A stretch of DNA of 64,000 nucleotides from Sphingobium sp. (GTDB taxonomy: Bacteria > Pseudomonadota > Alphaproteobacteria > Sphingomonadales > Sphingomonadaceae), in NCBI GenBank assembly GCA_009360885.1, contig SPEL01000002.1:1-64000 (forward strand), given 5' to 3'. Of this stretch, positions 1 to 9,544 are shown piece after piece. Made by a program: the position numbers and the translations under genes. Position 1 is the stretch's first letter, and every line of letters begins with the position of its first letter. The notes beneath the pieces are model-generated. The model saw only the letters and a list, made by a program, of their open reading frames with translations. It ran no database searches and was not told where the DNA came from.

Positions 1-57
1 AGATGGGATGAACTCATGCCGTGGAACTGGAAACCCGAACAGAAAACATCTAGTCAA

Positions 58-74
58 GCCGCATAACCTGCGGC
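58..74. terminator. Possible hairpin downstream of the autotransporter gene
   Basis: A perfect 6-bp inverted repeat (GCCGCA/TGCGGC, 5-base loop) lies 21 bases past the stop codon of the minus-strand autotransporter gene. The sequence after it on the minus strand is only loosely T-rich, so this is a weak terminator candidate. Confidence 0.3.
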
Positions 75-94
75 CTCCAGAACACGCTTACGGA

Positions 95-3000
95 TCAGAA
101 GCCTATTTTGACACCCACCACCCCGCTCAGGGCGTAGCTATCGGTGAAATCGGCAAAGGCACTGCGGGCATTGCCCTGTGTATAAATGGTAACGGCCCGA
201 TCTATGCCATAGCTGGCGCCAAGGCCCAATTCGCCCCAGACGCGGTTCGCCCGATTGACGATCGGTATACCCGAGACATCAACACGCGCCGCCCGTTTCC
301 AGTCATAGCTGATATTGGCAACGGCATAGACATGGCTGGCGCGTTTCGCGCCCGTTCCCGTTGTCCAGCCATTGGCATGATCAATCATCAAACCCATACG
401 GCTTTTCAATGTGCTGCCATGGTCAGAGGATATCTCTGTGCCATAAGGATCAGTAAAGCCATTAAAGCTGACATGCGACCAGGCGGTTTGCACCTGCGGC
501 GTGATGCTGAGGGTCCGGCTGATCTGGCTGCGCTTGCCCAGTTCAACGCTGGCGGCGACGCCGGTGCCGTCATTCTTTGTCGCAAGGCGGCCCAGAAGGT
601 TAGAATCCAGCGTGCTGTCAAACGCGCTATATTGCCCCTGAACATCCAGATATAGCCCATTGGCCTGATACCAGCTCAGGCTCCCCCCGACACCCATGGC
701 ACGGGTTTTGATATGTCCATCGCCATAGAAGGAACCAATGCTACTGTTGGACCGGCCATAATATCCGTTCATGCCCAATATCAGCGCATTACCATTCCCC
801 CCATCATACAGGGCAAGGTCAGTACCAATCTGCGCCTTCCAGATATTGTTTTTGATGGTGGCATTGGTGGTGGACAGGGCATTGGTCGGGCGCAGGCGCG
901 TGGCCGTTACCCGGCCCCAGAACCCGCCGGGAGCGACAGCACGATTGCCATTACGCTGTTGCCATGTCCCCAGTTCGTTAAGGGCCTGAAGATTGTGGGT
1001 ATAGGCCTCGTAAACCGGAACACCCGGTTGATAGAGCGGGGTAGGTTCTGGCTGAGGCTCCGGCTGCGGGGTGAGCGTGGTAGACGACGACCGCAAATAC
1101 CAGTCGCCATCATTGGGTGTCGATACCCCGCCCTGATACAGGCGATAGGCATAGGCACCGGCCACCACCGCAGGCGCGTTCTGGAACAGATAATCGCTTT
1201 TCAGGGTGAAGGTCGCGCCAGACGTACCACCAATATCGATGATCTTGATGCCTTCAACCGTGGGGGCACCAGCACCCCCCTGATTGGTCACATGGACCAG
1301 TGCATTACCCGATGTTGATCCGGTAATGGTCAGGAAATCGGTGGCCGAACTGTCATTGCCCAGCACCGTTTCAAATTCAAACGTGCCACCACTACCAACA
1401 TAATCGCCATCAAGGGTCAGCGTTCCGATGCTATTACCCGGAGCGATGATGCTGCCTGCCTGATGGGTTACCACAGACCCCGCGCCCGATCCGGCAAAGC
1501 CCGCCCCGCCCAGAGTAGCTCCGGCATATAGGGTGAAGGAACCACCCAGACGAACAGGGTTGCTGTGGTTGCCCACATATAATGTGCCGCCGCGCACCTG
1601 CGTGGAACCGGAAAAGCCGCTGCTGTCCCCCGTCAACAGGACGGAGCCTGCACCATCGACAAGGAACAGACCATTTCCGCTGATGGATCCGGCATAGCTT
1701 GCCGCGCCAGCATCCTGCACCCTGAATATCGCAGGACCGGATATCGCCACATCACCGGAGAAACGGGACATATCAGTAATCAGCGTACCATTGTTCAGCG
1801 ACCATCTGGCGTCTGACATACCCGTCAGCGTCAATGCACCGGTCCCATCCTTGTTAAAGGATGCACCCGCACCGGATGCACTAATATCACCATTATAAGC
1901 TGCATCGCTGCCCTGATCGAATAGAACAGAGCCTTCGTTGATGATAGAACCGGACAAGGAGGCCACATCCCCGATCAACTGGCCCGCCTTAACGACGATC
2001 GTCACATCAGCTGATGTAACCGTGCCTTTCAAATTCCATGTCCCGTCACCCATTTTGGTGAGGGTACCGTCACCGCTAATGTCGCCGGTGCTGCTATATG
2101 TCTTGCCGGACAGCACATCAATGCCGCCATTGCCCGCCATCACCATCGCGCGATCACTACTGACATCATCGGTAATCGCAAGGGTGCCACCGGAAAAGCG
2201 AATATCCCCGCTGGCCAGACCCAGATTATTATCATTGCTGATTTGCAGCGTCCCGCCCTTGATGGTCGTCCCACCAGCATAGCTGTTTGCGCCGTTAAGG
2301 ATCAACGTACCAAGGTCACTTTTGACCAGACGGGCATTACCGGACAGGTCATTATCAATCCGGGCTACCATCGCGGCCCCCGCGCCGGATCCATCACCAA
2401 CGCGGATGGTGACTTCGCCATTTTGGGGTGCGATCAGGGCAAGTGCATCCCCATCAAGGCGATAGCCATCGGTCGCAAATTGCATACCGGCAGATTGCAC
2501 CTGACCTTTGCTGTTATCGACGGTGACGGTGCCTGCCTGCCCCGTGAATATGGCAAGGCTGTCCTGCTTATACCCCACATTCAGTGCGCCATCATCAGTC
2601 GTCCAGTTGGCGGTGGATATGCCAAGGTCCCACACCCCGCCACCACCATGTATCACCCCATCGGAGTTCGCGGTGCTGGTCCCGTCCCAGAAATTGAGGG
2701 TCGCCCCACCTGTGTTAATCAGGTTTACCTGACCTGCAACCGATGTCTGGATATATCCATCGCTGCCCGTGGGCATCATACCAACGGACGAGCCATTATC
2801 GGTAAGGGAGCCACCATAAGTGATGAGGGTATAAAGGCCGGTATCAAGGCTGGTGCCGGTCGATGGGGTGACATTAACAGTGCCCGCCAATGTCAGGTCA
2901 CCGCCCACCGCAACGAGATCATTATTGCCCCCGCCTGCAACGCCTGCCTCCCCCAGACGGAAGTTGAGGACAGACCCGCCAGACAGGGAAAGATCACCAT

Positions 3001-4543
3001 TGATGGTCAATGTACCAACATTATCCGCCCCGGCGCTAAGCACCCCGCCATTGGCAATCACAACATCACCGCCAATGATGCCGGTGCCACCCAGCGTCCC
3101 GCCATTGGCAACATTGGTCAGGCCGTTGGCCGCGCTCTGGTCACCATTAATCCACAGGGTTCCGCCCTGCACATTGGTACTTCCGGCATAGCTGTTGTTG
3201 CCAGACAGGGTGACGGTCCCCGCACCCAGCTTGGTAAAGCCACCCTCTGCGGAGGCAAGATCAATACCGATGGTCGCATCATGGCCGTTACTATCCAGAA
3301 ACGCGCCTTCACCGCCGATGGTCATTGTGGCCTTGCTATTGCTGCCGTTAAAACCGCGGAACAGGTCGCCATTGTCCGCCGTCAGCCTGTATATCCCACC
3401 ATTCCAGTTGAACGTGCCCTCGCCCGCCCCCACCGTGATATTGCCGGTTTCCAATACCCCGCGGCCATCAGCCGCATCACCGAGCAGATTGGTTATCCCG
3501 ACGCTGGAGGTATTTATCCCCATCAACAGGTTGCCCGCATTCGCTAGGCCCGCTTTTTCAATGTTCAGCGTGCCGGTGCCGTTTTGGCCGAGAATAATGT
3601 TACCGGCATTGCTCCATGTCGATCCAGCACCTGATACCGTGACTGTGCCCGTTGATCCGTTTCTAATCCCAATATATCCTTGGCTAGCCGATACGGCACC
3701 GCCATCCTCGATGATCAGCGTGCCGTTGCCATAATTACCGACATTGAGGTTGCCGCTATTATTCCATATCGATCCCGCACCAGTTACAGTGACGGCGCCC
3801 TTTGATCCTTGCGCATTACCAATAAATATATGATCATTGGATACAGACCCGCCATCCTCGATGATCAGCGTGCCGTTGCCAGATGATCCTACAAAAAGGT
3901 TAGCATCATTAGTCCACGCCGACCCGGCACCAGACACCGTGACATGGCCTTCCGATCCAGCGTAATACCCAATATATCCTATGCTGTTGGATACGACCCC
4001 GCCGTCTGATATGGTCAGTTTGCCGGTGCCAGCATTGCCGACAAAAATGGTATTATTATTAGTCCATGTTGACCCCGCACCAGATACCGTCACAGTGCCG
4101 CTGGAACCTGCATTATAACCAATTACTCCATAGTTATTGGTTACAGTGCCGCCGTCAGCGATTTTCAGAATGCCTGTTCCATTTAAACCAATGGTGAGGT
4201 CCCCTCCATTGATCCATGTCGATCCCGCACCATCTACCTCAGCGGTGCCTCGCGATCCGGCTCCATTACCAATAACCCCATTGTTATTTTCTAAGTCCCA
4301 TCCATTAAAGATACCTATTAATCCAACAGCCGTATCGCCGACGATCATGTCATTCTCTGGTCGGGGATAGGGGCTAACATTGCCTTGCCTCACGAATGCC
4401 CCCTGCGCCATTGCGATATTGGGGGCCGCCCCCGCATATAACGTGGCCGCCACAATCGCCGCTGTCATGCTGACGGAGGATATGGATGCGGATAATTGGC
4501 CGCGGCACCATGCGCCATTTGCTGTATCAACATCTTTACGCAT
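95..4543 (-). CDS. Large autotransporter (type Va secretion) with 50-residue passenger repeats
   Basis: Predicted self-secreting surface protein of 1482 residues. It has a Sec signal peptide (about residues 1-46, ending AMA-QG), a long Gly/Asn/Ser-rich beta-helical passenger, a proline-rich linker (PEPQPEPTP) and a C-terminal beta-barrel of about 270 residues ending in the typical aromatic residue (VGVKIGF). Residues 119-318 are four tandem 50-residue repeats of the type GNAGTGKLTISDGG...GTVTVSGAGSTW, with partial copies either side. Further on are autotransporter-associated strand repeats (GAGTVTLSGNNSYAG, LGTLILNGANSYAGG). I chose the ATG at 4543 because a G-rich Shine-Dalgarno-like GGGGGTG lies just before it; a GTG at 4567 is possible. 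Passenger function (adhesin or other) cannot be told from sequence; no protease triad was recognised. It lies on the side of the tRNA-Met scar where an integrated island would be, so it may be island cargo. Confidence 0.9.
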   Translation of the reverse strand: MRKDVDTANGAWCRGQLSASISSVSMTAAIVAATLYAGAAPNIAMAQGAFVRQGNVSPYPRPENDMIVGDTAVGLIGIFNGWDLENNNGVIGNGAGSRGTAEVDGAGSTWINGGDLTIGLNGTGILKIADGGTVTNNYGVIGYNAGSSGTVTVSGAGSTWTNNNTIFVGNAGTGKLTISDGGVVSNSIGYIGYYAGSEGHVTVSGAGSAWTNDANLFVGSSGNGTLIIEDGGSVSNDHIFIGNAQGSKGAVTVTGAGSIWNNSGNLNVGNYGNGTLIIEDGGAVSASQGYIGIRNGSTGTVTVSGAGSTWSNAGNIILGQNGTGTLNIEKAGLANAGNLLMGINTSSVGITNLLGDAADGRGVLETGNITVGAGEGTFNWNGGIYRLTADNGDLFRGFNGSNSKATMTIGGEGAFLDSNGHDATIGIDLASAEGGFTKLGAGTVTLSGNNSYAGSTNVQGGTLWINGDQSAANGLTNVANGGTLGGTGIIGGDVVIANGGVLSAGADNVGTLTINGDLSLSGGSVLNFRLGEAGVAGGGNNDLVAVGGDLTLAGTVNVTPSTGTSLDTGLYTLITYGGSLTDNGSSVGMMPTGSDGYIQTSVAGQVNLINTGGATLNFWDGTSTANSDGVIHGGGGVWDLGISTANWTTDDGALNVGYKQDSLAIFTGQAGTVTVDNSKGQVQSAGMQFATDGYRLDGDALALIAPQNGEVTIRVGDGSGAGAAMVARIDNDLSGNARLVKSDLGTLILNGANSYAGGTTIKGGTLQISNDNNLGLASGDIRFSGGTLAITDDVSSDRAMVMAGNGGIDVLSGKTYSSTGDISGDGTLTKMGDGTWNLKGTVTSADVTIVVKAGQLIGDVASLSGSIINEGSVLFDQGSDAAYNGDISASGAGASFNKDGTGALTLTGMSDARWSLNNGTLITDMSRFSGDVAISGPAIFRVQDAGAASYAGSISGNGLFLVDGAGSVLLTGDSSGFSGSTQVRGGTLYVGNHSNPVRLGGSFTLYAGATLGGAGFAGSGAGSVVTHQAGSIIAPGNSIGTLTLDGDYVGSGGTFEFETVLGNDSSATDFLTITGSTSGNALVHVTNQGGAGAPTVEGIKIIDIGGTSGATFTLKSDYLFQNAPAVVAGAYAYRLYQGGVSTPNDGDWYLRSSSTTLTPQPEPQPEPTPLYQPGVPVYEAYTHNLQALNELGTWQQRNGNRAVAPGGFWGRVTATRLRPTNALSTTNATIKNNIWKAQIGTDLALYDGGNGNALILGMNGYYGRSNSSIGSFYGDGHIKTRAMGVGGSLSWYQANGLYLDVQGQYSAFDSTLDSNLLGRLATKNDGTGVAASVELGKRSQISRTLSITPQVQTAWSHVSFNGFTDPYGTEISSDHGSTLKSRMGLMIDHANGWTTGTGAKRASHVYAVANISYDWKRAARVDVSGIPIVNRANRVWGELGLGASYGIDRAVTIYTQGNARSAFADFTDSYALSGVVGVKIGF
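3590..4189 (-). repeat. Four 150-bp tandem repeats inside the autotransporter gene
   Basis: The region encodes four consecutive 50-residue units. Adjacent units share long identical DNA: a 31-base block occurs at 3701-3731 and again at 3851-3881, exactly 150 bases apart. Such identity suggests recent duplication or gene conversion and could allow copy-number change. Confidence 0.85.
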
Positions 4544-4940
4544 ACACACCCCCGATGACGCCGGCACGCATGTTAATGCGCCACCCGTGCAATATTAACT
4601 CTTGATTTCTCAAGACTAAATGAAGGATCGGCATTATTTGTATTTGATTAACCAACTGTTAAGGCGTGTGTACGTTTGAAACCTCAATATCACCGCTACC
4701 AAATCATTGAGAAATATTAATATAATGGAATAGAGATCATACGAAACGTACGAAGCATCAGCCATCCTCCTAATCGATAAGGCAGGCATCGCCATCGAGC
4801 GCATTTCCTTATGTTTTGGCTGATGTGCGCCATAGCTCTAATATGCTATTTTCTCGCGCGCTATTCTGGTGAAGCATCTGCTGATTGATGTGTTAAATAT
4901 CTGCATACAAACGACATGGAACAACCAGCCGCCTTTTTTA
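4544..4940. other. Gene-poor, AT-rich stretch upstream of the autotransporter
   Basis: No convincing gene is present. Bases around 4600-4740 are AT-rich and should contain the minus-strand promoter of the autotransporter gene, but I cannot fix a -35/-10 pair. The stretch lies within the proposed island end. Confidence 0.5.
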
Positions 4941-5024
4941 ATCGGATGGACCGTCAAACGCATTGCCGAAATCCGCGCTCGTTATGTCGATGAATCTAGG
5001 GTTGTGGACAGGCTGACCACATAA
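4941..5024 (+). pseudogene. Probable C-terminal remnant of a tyrosine recombinase (integrase)
   Basis: Reading from 4941 to the stop at 5022-5024 gives 27 residues beginning IGWTVKRIAEIRARYVDES. This resembles the last segment of tyrosine recombinases, where the Tyr of RARYVD would be the nucleophile and a short helix follows. The frame stays open upstream to about 4851, but that part shows no integrase motif (no Arg-His-x-x-Arg box). It reads toward the tRNA-Met 3' fragment about 100 bases away, the usual integrase-att arrangement. The identification rests on a short stretch and is an inference. Confidence 0.4.
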
Positions 5025-5125
5025 TCCTTAGGTTTACAATCCGTAGGAAGGTCACGGATTTTCGCGGTTTATGAAAACCTGCGTTTCGAGAATTATCAAA
5101 GGAAATCAAAAGGCCATGAGAAATT

Positions 5126-5167
5126 ATAATCCGCGTGTCGGGGGTTCAAGTCCCGCCTCCGCTACCA
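5126..5167 (+). other. Duplicated tRNA-Met 3' end (attachment-site scar)
   Basis: These 42 bases read as the 3' part of a tRNA: anticodon-loop end and 3' strand of the anticodon stem (ATAATCCGC), a 5-base variable loop, a T arm with GGTTCAAGTCC, an acceptor 3' strand CTCCGCT, discriminator A and CCA. The ATAATCCGC context matches an elongator tRNA-Met with a CAT anticodon, but the anticodon position itself and everything upstream do not match a tRNA, so no 5' half exists. One T-stem pair (G50-G64) is mismatched. A lone 3' end in this orientation is what an element that integrated into a tRNA gene leaves at its far end; the island should lie to the left. Confidence 0.65.
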
Positions 5168-5215
5168 TTTACAACACAGGCTTTTATAATAATGGGTTGC
5201 CTTAGATGCTCCCCG

Positions 5216-6715
5216 CTATCGCAGTGCATTTCTGGCCGGTCGGTAATGCGCCTTTGCGTTCCCTTTCACCTGCACAGGCAGGTAAAGCCCATTGCCATAA
5301 GCCTTCACCTCACCCAGTTGATAATCGCTGATTACACCATTCATTACAAAATCCCCTTCACGCACCGCACCAATAGCCCCGCGTATTTTCACCAGCAGCT
5401 TATCCAGATCATTTGAGAAATTCTGAGTCAATGACGATCCTATCTCAGCGGAGATGACCGGATCACTCACCAATTGCAGCAGCAAGTCACCACCAATACC
5501 ATCACTGTCACCTGCAACCTTCATATCATGAAATTCGATTTTGGGAGATCCCGCAGCATTAAAGGGCCGGGCAGTCAACCAGACGAGGCCCTTGGTTTCC
5601 TTAACATTGCCGGATACAGGCCATGCTGCCAGACGAATACCCACAGCAATATGCCCGCCATGCGTCCCATAAGCCGTAATCTCTTCAAATCGCGCCGCAA
5701 CCGACCCCAAAACAGGCAGATTGAAAGGGCGAGCAGACCTTTTCACCAACGCCTTCAGGATAACAGGCTCTAACTGCGCATAATCAGCTAGAACTGGAAT
5801 GAAGAAGTTGAGTTTCCCATCTGTTTTGCCTTTTGCCAGAGGCGGTAGGGCCGCAGCATCGGTTTTTTGAGGCCGATCCCCTATAAAAGTTTCAGTCTTT
5901 GCCTGTAACGCCAGCTTCAATCGCAGCTTTCCTCCTCCTAACGCGTAATCCTCGTAGATCAGACGCTCAGGCGTTAGACGCATCCAGACTGGTGGATTTT
6001 TCTCATTCAGTAATAATGATGTAAAGCTCTGCTGCCAGACCTGTTCTATCTGAGGGCGAAAATTAATCTTGCTGAGCTCACGCGGTAATTGCTGCTCCAG
6101 CCTGCGCCTGATCGGCTGTAATTTCTCATCGGCTTGATCGGTAAAGGTAATGCGTTGCCCTAGGAAATCTATGCCCGGCGCTTCTTTCCAGTCATAGTGT
6201 AACCGAACCGTCCCAGTGGGCGTCCAATCCGGCCGAATGTCGAGCGTCACATAGGCGCGGGCCATGGCGACGCCGGTGGCTGTTTCTCCTTTCAATATCC
6301 CGCCCACATCCCGTGCGCTGATGGTCGCGTGCAGGGGAATATCTGCGATAATTTCCTTACCGCTGCCGCGCAGACGGATCGGCCCGCGTGTTACTTCGCC
6401 AATGATGGTGCAGCTAATCGGTGGCGTCACATTCAGCTGTTTCCCCAATATCTTCACCTTTTGCGGAGCGACGCACCGGCTGGAATGCTGATTTATCGTC
6501 CACAGCGTGCGCGGAATTTCCTGCTCCAGCATAGTGATGAGGATTTTCTGGTCCGCTTCAATCGGCAATGCAATGGTAGAGGAATATTGCGGCACGGGAG
6601 CTTTATCAGAGGAGCGAACGGGCGGCTCTATCTGCTCTTTTTTTCCGCAAGCAGCTAGCAACAAGCCCATTGTAATGACAGAGCAGAACGCAATATTCCT
6701 ATAAGAATCCCGCAT
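5216..6715 (-). CDS. DUF4403 family lipoprotein
   Basis: Predicted lipoprotein of 499 residues. A signal peptide ends in a lipobox (LLLAAC, Cys23), so it is probably anchored to the outer or inner membrane facing the periplasm. The rest reads as a DUF4403 protein, a family of unknown function with repeated beta-rich segments. I start at the ATG at 6715; a GTG six bases upstream (6721) is nearly as good because the AAGGAGAGGG Shine-Dalgarno stretch sits directly before it. It is a single gene, separated by about 280 bases from mltG. Confidence 0.75.
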   Translation of the reverse strand: MRDSYRNIAFCSVITMGLLLAACGKKEQIEPPVRSSDKAPVPQYSSTIALPIEADQKILITMLEQEIPRTLWTINQHSSRCVAPQKVKILGKQLNVTPPISCTIIGEVTRGPIRLRGSGKEIIADIPLHATISARDVGGILKGETATGVAMARAYVTLDIRPDWTPTGTVRLHYDWKEAPGIDFLGQRITFTDQADEKLQPIRRRLEQQLPRELSKINFRPQIEQVWQQSFTSLLLNEKNPPVWMRLTPERLIYEDYALGGGKLRLKLALQAKTETFIGDRPQKTDAAALPPLAKGKTDGKLNFFIPVLADYAQLEPVILKALVKRSARPFNLPVLGSVAARFEEITAYGTHGGHIAVGIRLAAWPVSGNVKETKGLVWLTARPFNAAGSPKIEFHDMKVAGDSDGIGGDLLLQLVSDPVISAEIGSSLTQNFSNDLDKLLVKIRGAIGAVREGDFVMNGVISDYQLGEVKAYGNGLYLPVQVKGNAKAHYRPARNALR

Positions 6716-6994
6716 AAACACCCCTCTCCTTATGAATCGCCTCCGGTGCTTTCAGCAAATATAGTGCTGTTATGATGAAGCATTATCTTCAGAATGCCTA
6801 TGGAGAAAAACATTGCAATATTTCCACCTTTCCCCGCTATGCTGCCCATAATGGCACATATATAATGGGAATTAATGCGGCTCAGTTATCGCAACACATA
6901 GTCTTTCAATAAACGGGACGGGCGAGTAAGCAGCTTGCGATGATCGCTCCAGCCTTCTGCTACGCCGACATTATTCCGGGGAGGCGGATCTAAG

Positions 6995-7966
6995 TTACAT
7001 TTCCCCGCGGGCGCGGCGGATTTCAAACCATTTACGAACATTCTCATTATGCTCGGCCAATGTGTTGGCGAATATATGACCGCCCTTGCCATCTGCCACA
7101 AAATACAGCGCCTGTGTATCCTTGGGATTAAGCGCCGCCTCTATGGATGATTTGCTGGGGTTGGCAATCGGCCCTTTAGGCAAGCCCGTCATCGCATAAG
7201 TGTTATAATCGTTGACCGATTCGATCTCTGATTTACGGATGCGCCGCCCCAATGGTTTCCCTTTGGTGATCGGGTAAATGATAGTGGGATCGGCCTGAAG
7301 CATCATTCCCTGGCGCAGGCGATTAGTATAAACGCCCGCAACCGTTGTGCGCTCTGCCTCTATCGAGGTTTCCTTCTCGATAATGCTGGCGAGCGTGACA
7401 GCCTCTTCCTTGCTCTTCACAATCGTGCGGGGAGAGCGTTTTTCCCACGCAGCATCCAGCACCTTTGTCATCGCCGCCTGCATACGCGCCAGAACGGCAG
7501 CGCGACTCTCTCCCTTATCATAAGCATAAGTATCAGGAAGGACACTGCCTTCAGCCGGAATGTCGATTTTGCCCGTTAACTGGTCGTTCGCCATCAGGCG
7601 CTCATACACCAATATGGAGGGCATACCCTCCGGCACGGTAACGAAACGGTTGACGCCAACGCCTTCCGTTAAAATCTGAACGATCTGGCTGTTGCTCGCC
7701 CCTTTGGGGATCATATATTCGCCAGCCTTCACCACTGGCGATCCAGCGAACAAGCGCGCACGCGCATAAAAAGCGTCAGCAGACCGGATAAGACCCGCCT
7801 TTTTCAGCTCTACCGCGACGTTTTTGAAGGATGCACCACCCGCAACGGTGAAATTTACATCTTCCGTTGCCGGGCCAGCGGCCCGCCAGCCATAAATGAA
7901 ATTGCCCCCTGCGCCGAGCAGGCCCAGCCCGATAATGATGAGCAGGATACAGCCCAGTCGGCGCAT
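6995..7966 (-). CDS. mltG: Endolytic murein transglycosylase MltG
   Basis: Inner-membrane lytic transglycosylase that cuts nascent glycan strands inside the chain and so is thought to set strand length. The 323 residues comprise an N-terminal membrane anchor (about 5-26), a LysM-like region and the YceG/MltG catalytic domain with the conserved EKET motif (197-200) holding the catalytic Glu, followed by GVYTNRLRQGMMLQADPT. It starts seven bases after the fabF stop and is the last gene of the fab cluster, a common arrangement in proteobacteria. Confidence 0.95.
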   Translation of the reverse strand: MRRLGCILLIIIGLGLLGAGGNFIYGWRAAGPATEDVNFTVAGGASFKNVAVELKKAGLIRSADAFYARARLFAGSPVVKAGEYMIPKGASNSQIVQILTEGVGVNRFVTVPEGMPSILVYERLMANDQLTGKIDIPAEGSVLPDTYAYDKGESRAAVLARMQAAMTKVLDAAWEKRSPRTIVKSKEEAVTLASIIEKETSIEAERTTVAGVYTNRLRQGMMLQADPTIIYPITKGKPLGRRIRKSEIESVNDYNTYAMTGLPKGPIANPSKSSIEAALNPKDTQALYFVADGKGGHIFANTLAEHNENVRKWFEIRRARGEM

Positions 7967-7973
7967 AAGAGGA

Positions 7974-9233
7974 TCAGATCGCCTTCATGATGAGGCTGGC
8001 ATTGGTGCCGCCAAAGCCAAAGCTATTGTTGAGGATAGCCCGGACTTTCCGCTGTTTTGCGACATGCGGTACAAGATCAACGCCTGCGCAGCCATCCGAC
8101 GGATTATCAAGGTTCAAGGTCGGCGGCACAATCTGATCCCGCATGGCGAGGATACAGAAAATGCTCTCAACCGCGCCTGCACCGCCCAGCAAATGGCCGA
8201 TGGCCGATTTGGTAGACGACATCGAAATGCCGCTAATTTCATCACCGAACAACCGGCGAACCGCACCCAGTTCCAGCTCATCCCCCATTGGGGTCGATGT
8301 GCCATGTGCGTTAACATAGTCAATGTCGGACAGCGCAAGGCCGGATTTACGCAGCGCCATCTCCATGGAACGGAACGCACCGGAACCTTCGGGGTGCGGC
8401 GCTGTCACATGATAAGCATCGCCGGAAAGCCCATAGCCAACGACTTCGGCATAAATTTTCGCGCCGCGTGCTTTCGCGCGTTCATATTCTTCCAGCACAA
8501 CAACGCCCGCGCCTTCCCCCATAACGAAGCCATCACGGTCTTTGTCATAAGGGCGGCTACCCTTTTCGGGCGTATCATTGAAACCGGTGGACAGCGCCTT
8601 CGCCTGAGAGAATCCCGCAATGCCGATAGGGCAAATCGCGCCTTCAGCGCCGCCAGCCAGCATCACATCGGCATCATCCAGAGCAATCATCCGCGCCGCG
8701 TCACCAATGCTGTGCGCACCAGTGGAACAAGCCGTCACCACCGCATGATTCGGTCCCATCAGGCCGTATTTAATGCTGACCTGACCGGAAATAAGGTTGA
8801 TAAGGCGGCCATGGACGAAATGCGGGGATACCCGACGCGGGCCTTTATGTTCCAGAACGATCGATTCGCTCGCGATACCCGGCAGACCGCCGATACCCGA
8901 ACCAATGGAGCAGCCCGCACGCAGGCGCTCTTCCTCAGACATATCGGTAAGGCCAGCATCTTCAAGAGCCTGCCCAGCGGCATCAATACCGTAGATGATG
9001 AACGGATCAACCTGCCGCTGCACCTTATAATCCACGCGCAGATTCGGGTCGAAGCCATATTCATGGTCCGCTGGTTTCACTTCACAGGCGATACGGCAGG
9101 CATAATCACTCGCATCAAATCTTGTGATCGTTCCTGCACCGCTCTTGGATGCGATGATATTTTTCCAGCTCGTTTCGACATCCGCACCCAGCGGAGACAC
9201 CATACCGAGGCCGGTTACGACCACACGACGCAT
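7974..9233 (-). CDS. fabF: 3-oxoacyl-ACP synthase II (KAS II)
   Basis: Condensing enzyme of type II fatty-acid synthesis; it extends acyl-ACP with malonyl-ACP and governs unsaturated and temperature-dependent chain elongation in the cytosol. At 419 residues it has normal length. The active-site Cys169 (VVTACSTGAHS) and the two catalytic His motifs (HGTSTPMGD and GHLLGGAGAVE) are present, plus the C-terminal NSFGFGGTNASL. It follows acpP after a 311-base gap and runs into mltG. Confidence 0.97.
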   Translation of the reverse strand: MRRVVVTGLGMVSPLGADVETSWKNIIASKSGAGTITRFDASDYACRIACEVKPADHEYGFDPNLRVDYKVQRQVDPFIIYGIDAAGQALEDAGLTDMSEEERLRAGCSIGSGIGGLPGIASESIVLEHKGPRRVSPHFVHGRLINLISGQVSIKYGLMGPNHAVVTACSTGAHSIGDAARMIALDDADVMLAGGAEGAICPIGIAGFSQAKALSTGFNDTPEKGSRPYDKDRDGFVMGEGAGVVVLEEYERAKARGAKIYAEVVGYGLSGDAYHVTAPHPEGSGAFRSMEMALRKSGLALSDIDYVNAHGTSTPMGDELELGAVRRLFGDEISGISMSSTKSAIGHLLGGAGAVESIFCILAMRDQIVPPTLNLDNPSDGCAGVDLVPHVAKQRKVRAILNNSFGFGGTNASLIMKAI

Positions 9234-9544
9234 ACCCTAACTCCCAACCTTCGCCTAGATCGCAGAGGGAGGCACCCCGGCCACAGCCCCCTGACGAACA
9301 TACCATTTCATATCCAAATAAAATGGCAGAATCAAAAATTCGCCCCGAAATACCACTGAATTCCTGAAACTGGCCAGATTTTCATAACAACGGTCAGATT
9401 CGCAAAACAGGCTTCGTGCGAAAATGGCGGCATTTCACACACGGACAGCTAATGTTACTGCCCCGCGTAGGAAAGCCGCCATATCCAATTCTACCGGCCG
9501 GGCGATGCAACCAATATGGCCATCCGCCCGTTACCGGCCAGCAA
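9234..9544. other. 311-base gap between acpP and fabF with a hairpin
   Basis: No gene was seen. Just beyond the acpP stop is an imperfect inverted repeat (CGGGCGATG at 9499-9507 against CATCCGCCCG at 9521-9530, flanked by CCGGC repeats) without a T run. It could end or attenuate the abundant acpP transcript before fabF. A fabF promoter may lie here but I cannot place it. Confidence 0.5.
9499..9530 (-). terminator. Hairpin downstream of acpP
   Basis: Nine paired bases with one bulge and a 13-base loop, 14 bases past the acpP stop on the minus strand. There is no U tract after it, so it is more likely an mRNA 3'-end stabiliser or attenuator than a strong intrinsic terminator. Confidence 0.35.

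Noticed and set aside
2243-3547. A 434-codon plus-strand frame opposite the autotransporter gene
   Set aside because: It mirrors the repetitive minus-strand gene; the translated sequence shows no domain, and its length comes from codon bias of the opposite strand.
6886-7101. A 71-codon minus-strand frame overlapping the 3' end of mltG
   Set aside because: It reads in a different frame through mltG and has no Shine-Dalgarno sequence or family features.
7896-9359. A 487-codon plus-strand frame opposite fabF
   Set aside because: fabF is certain on the other strand and the frame has no recognisable protein features.
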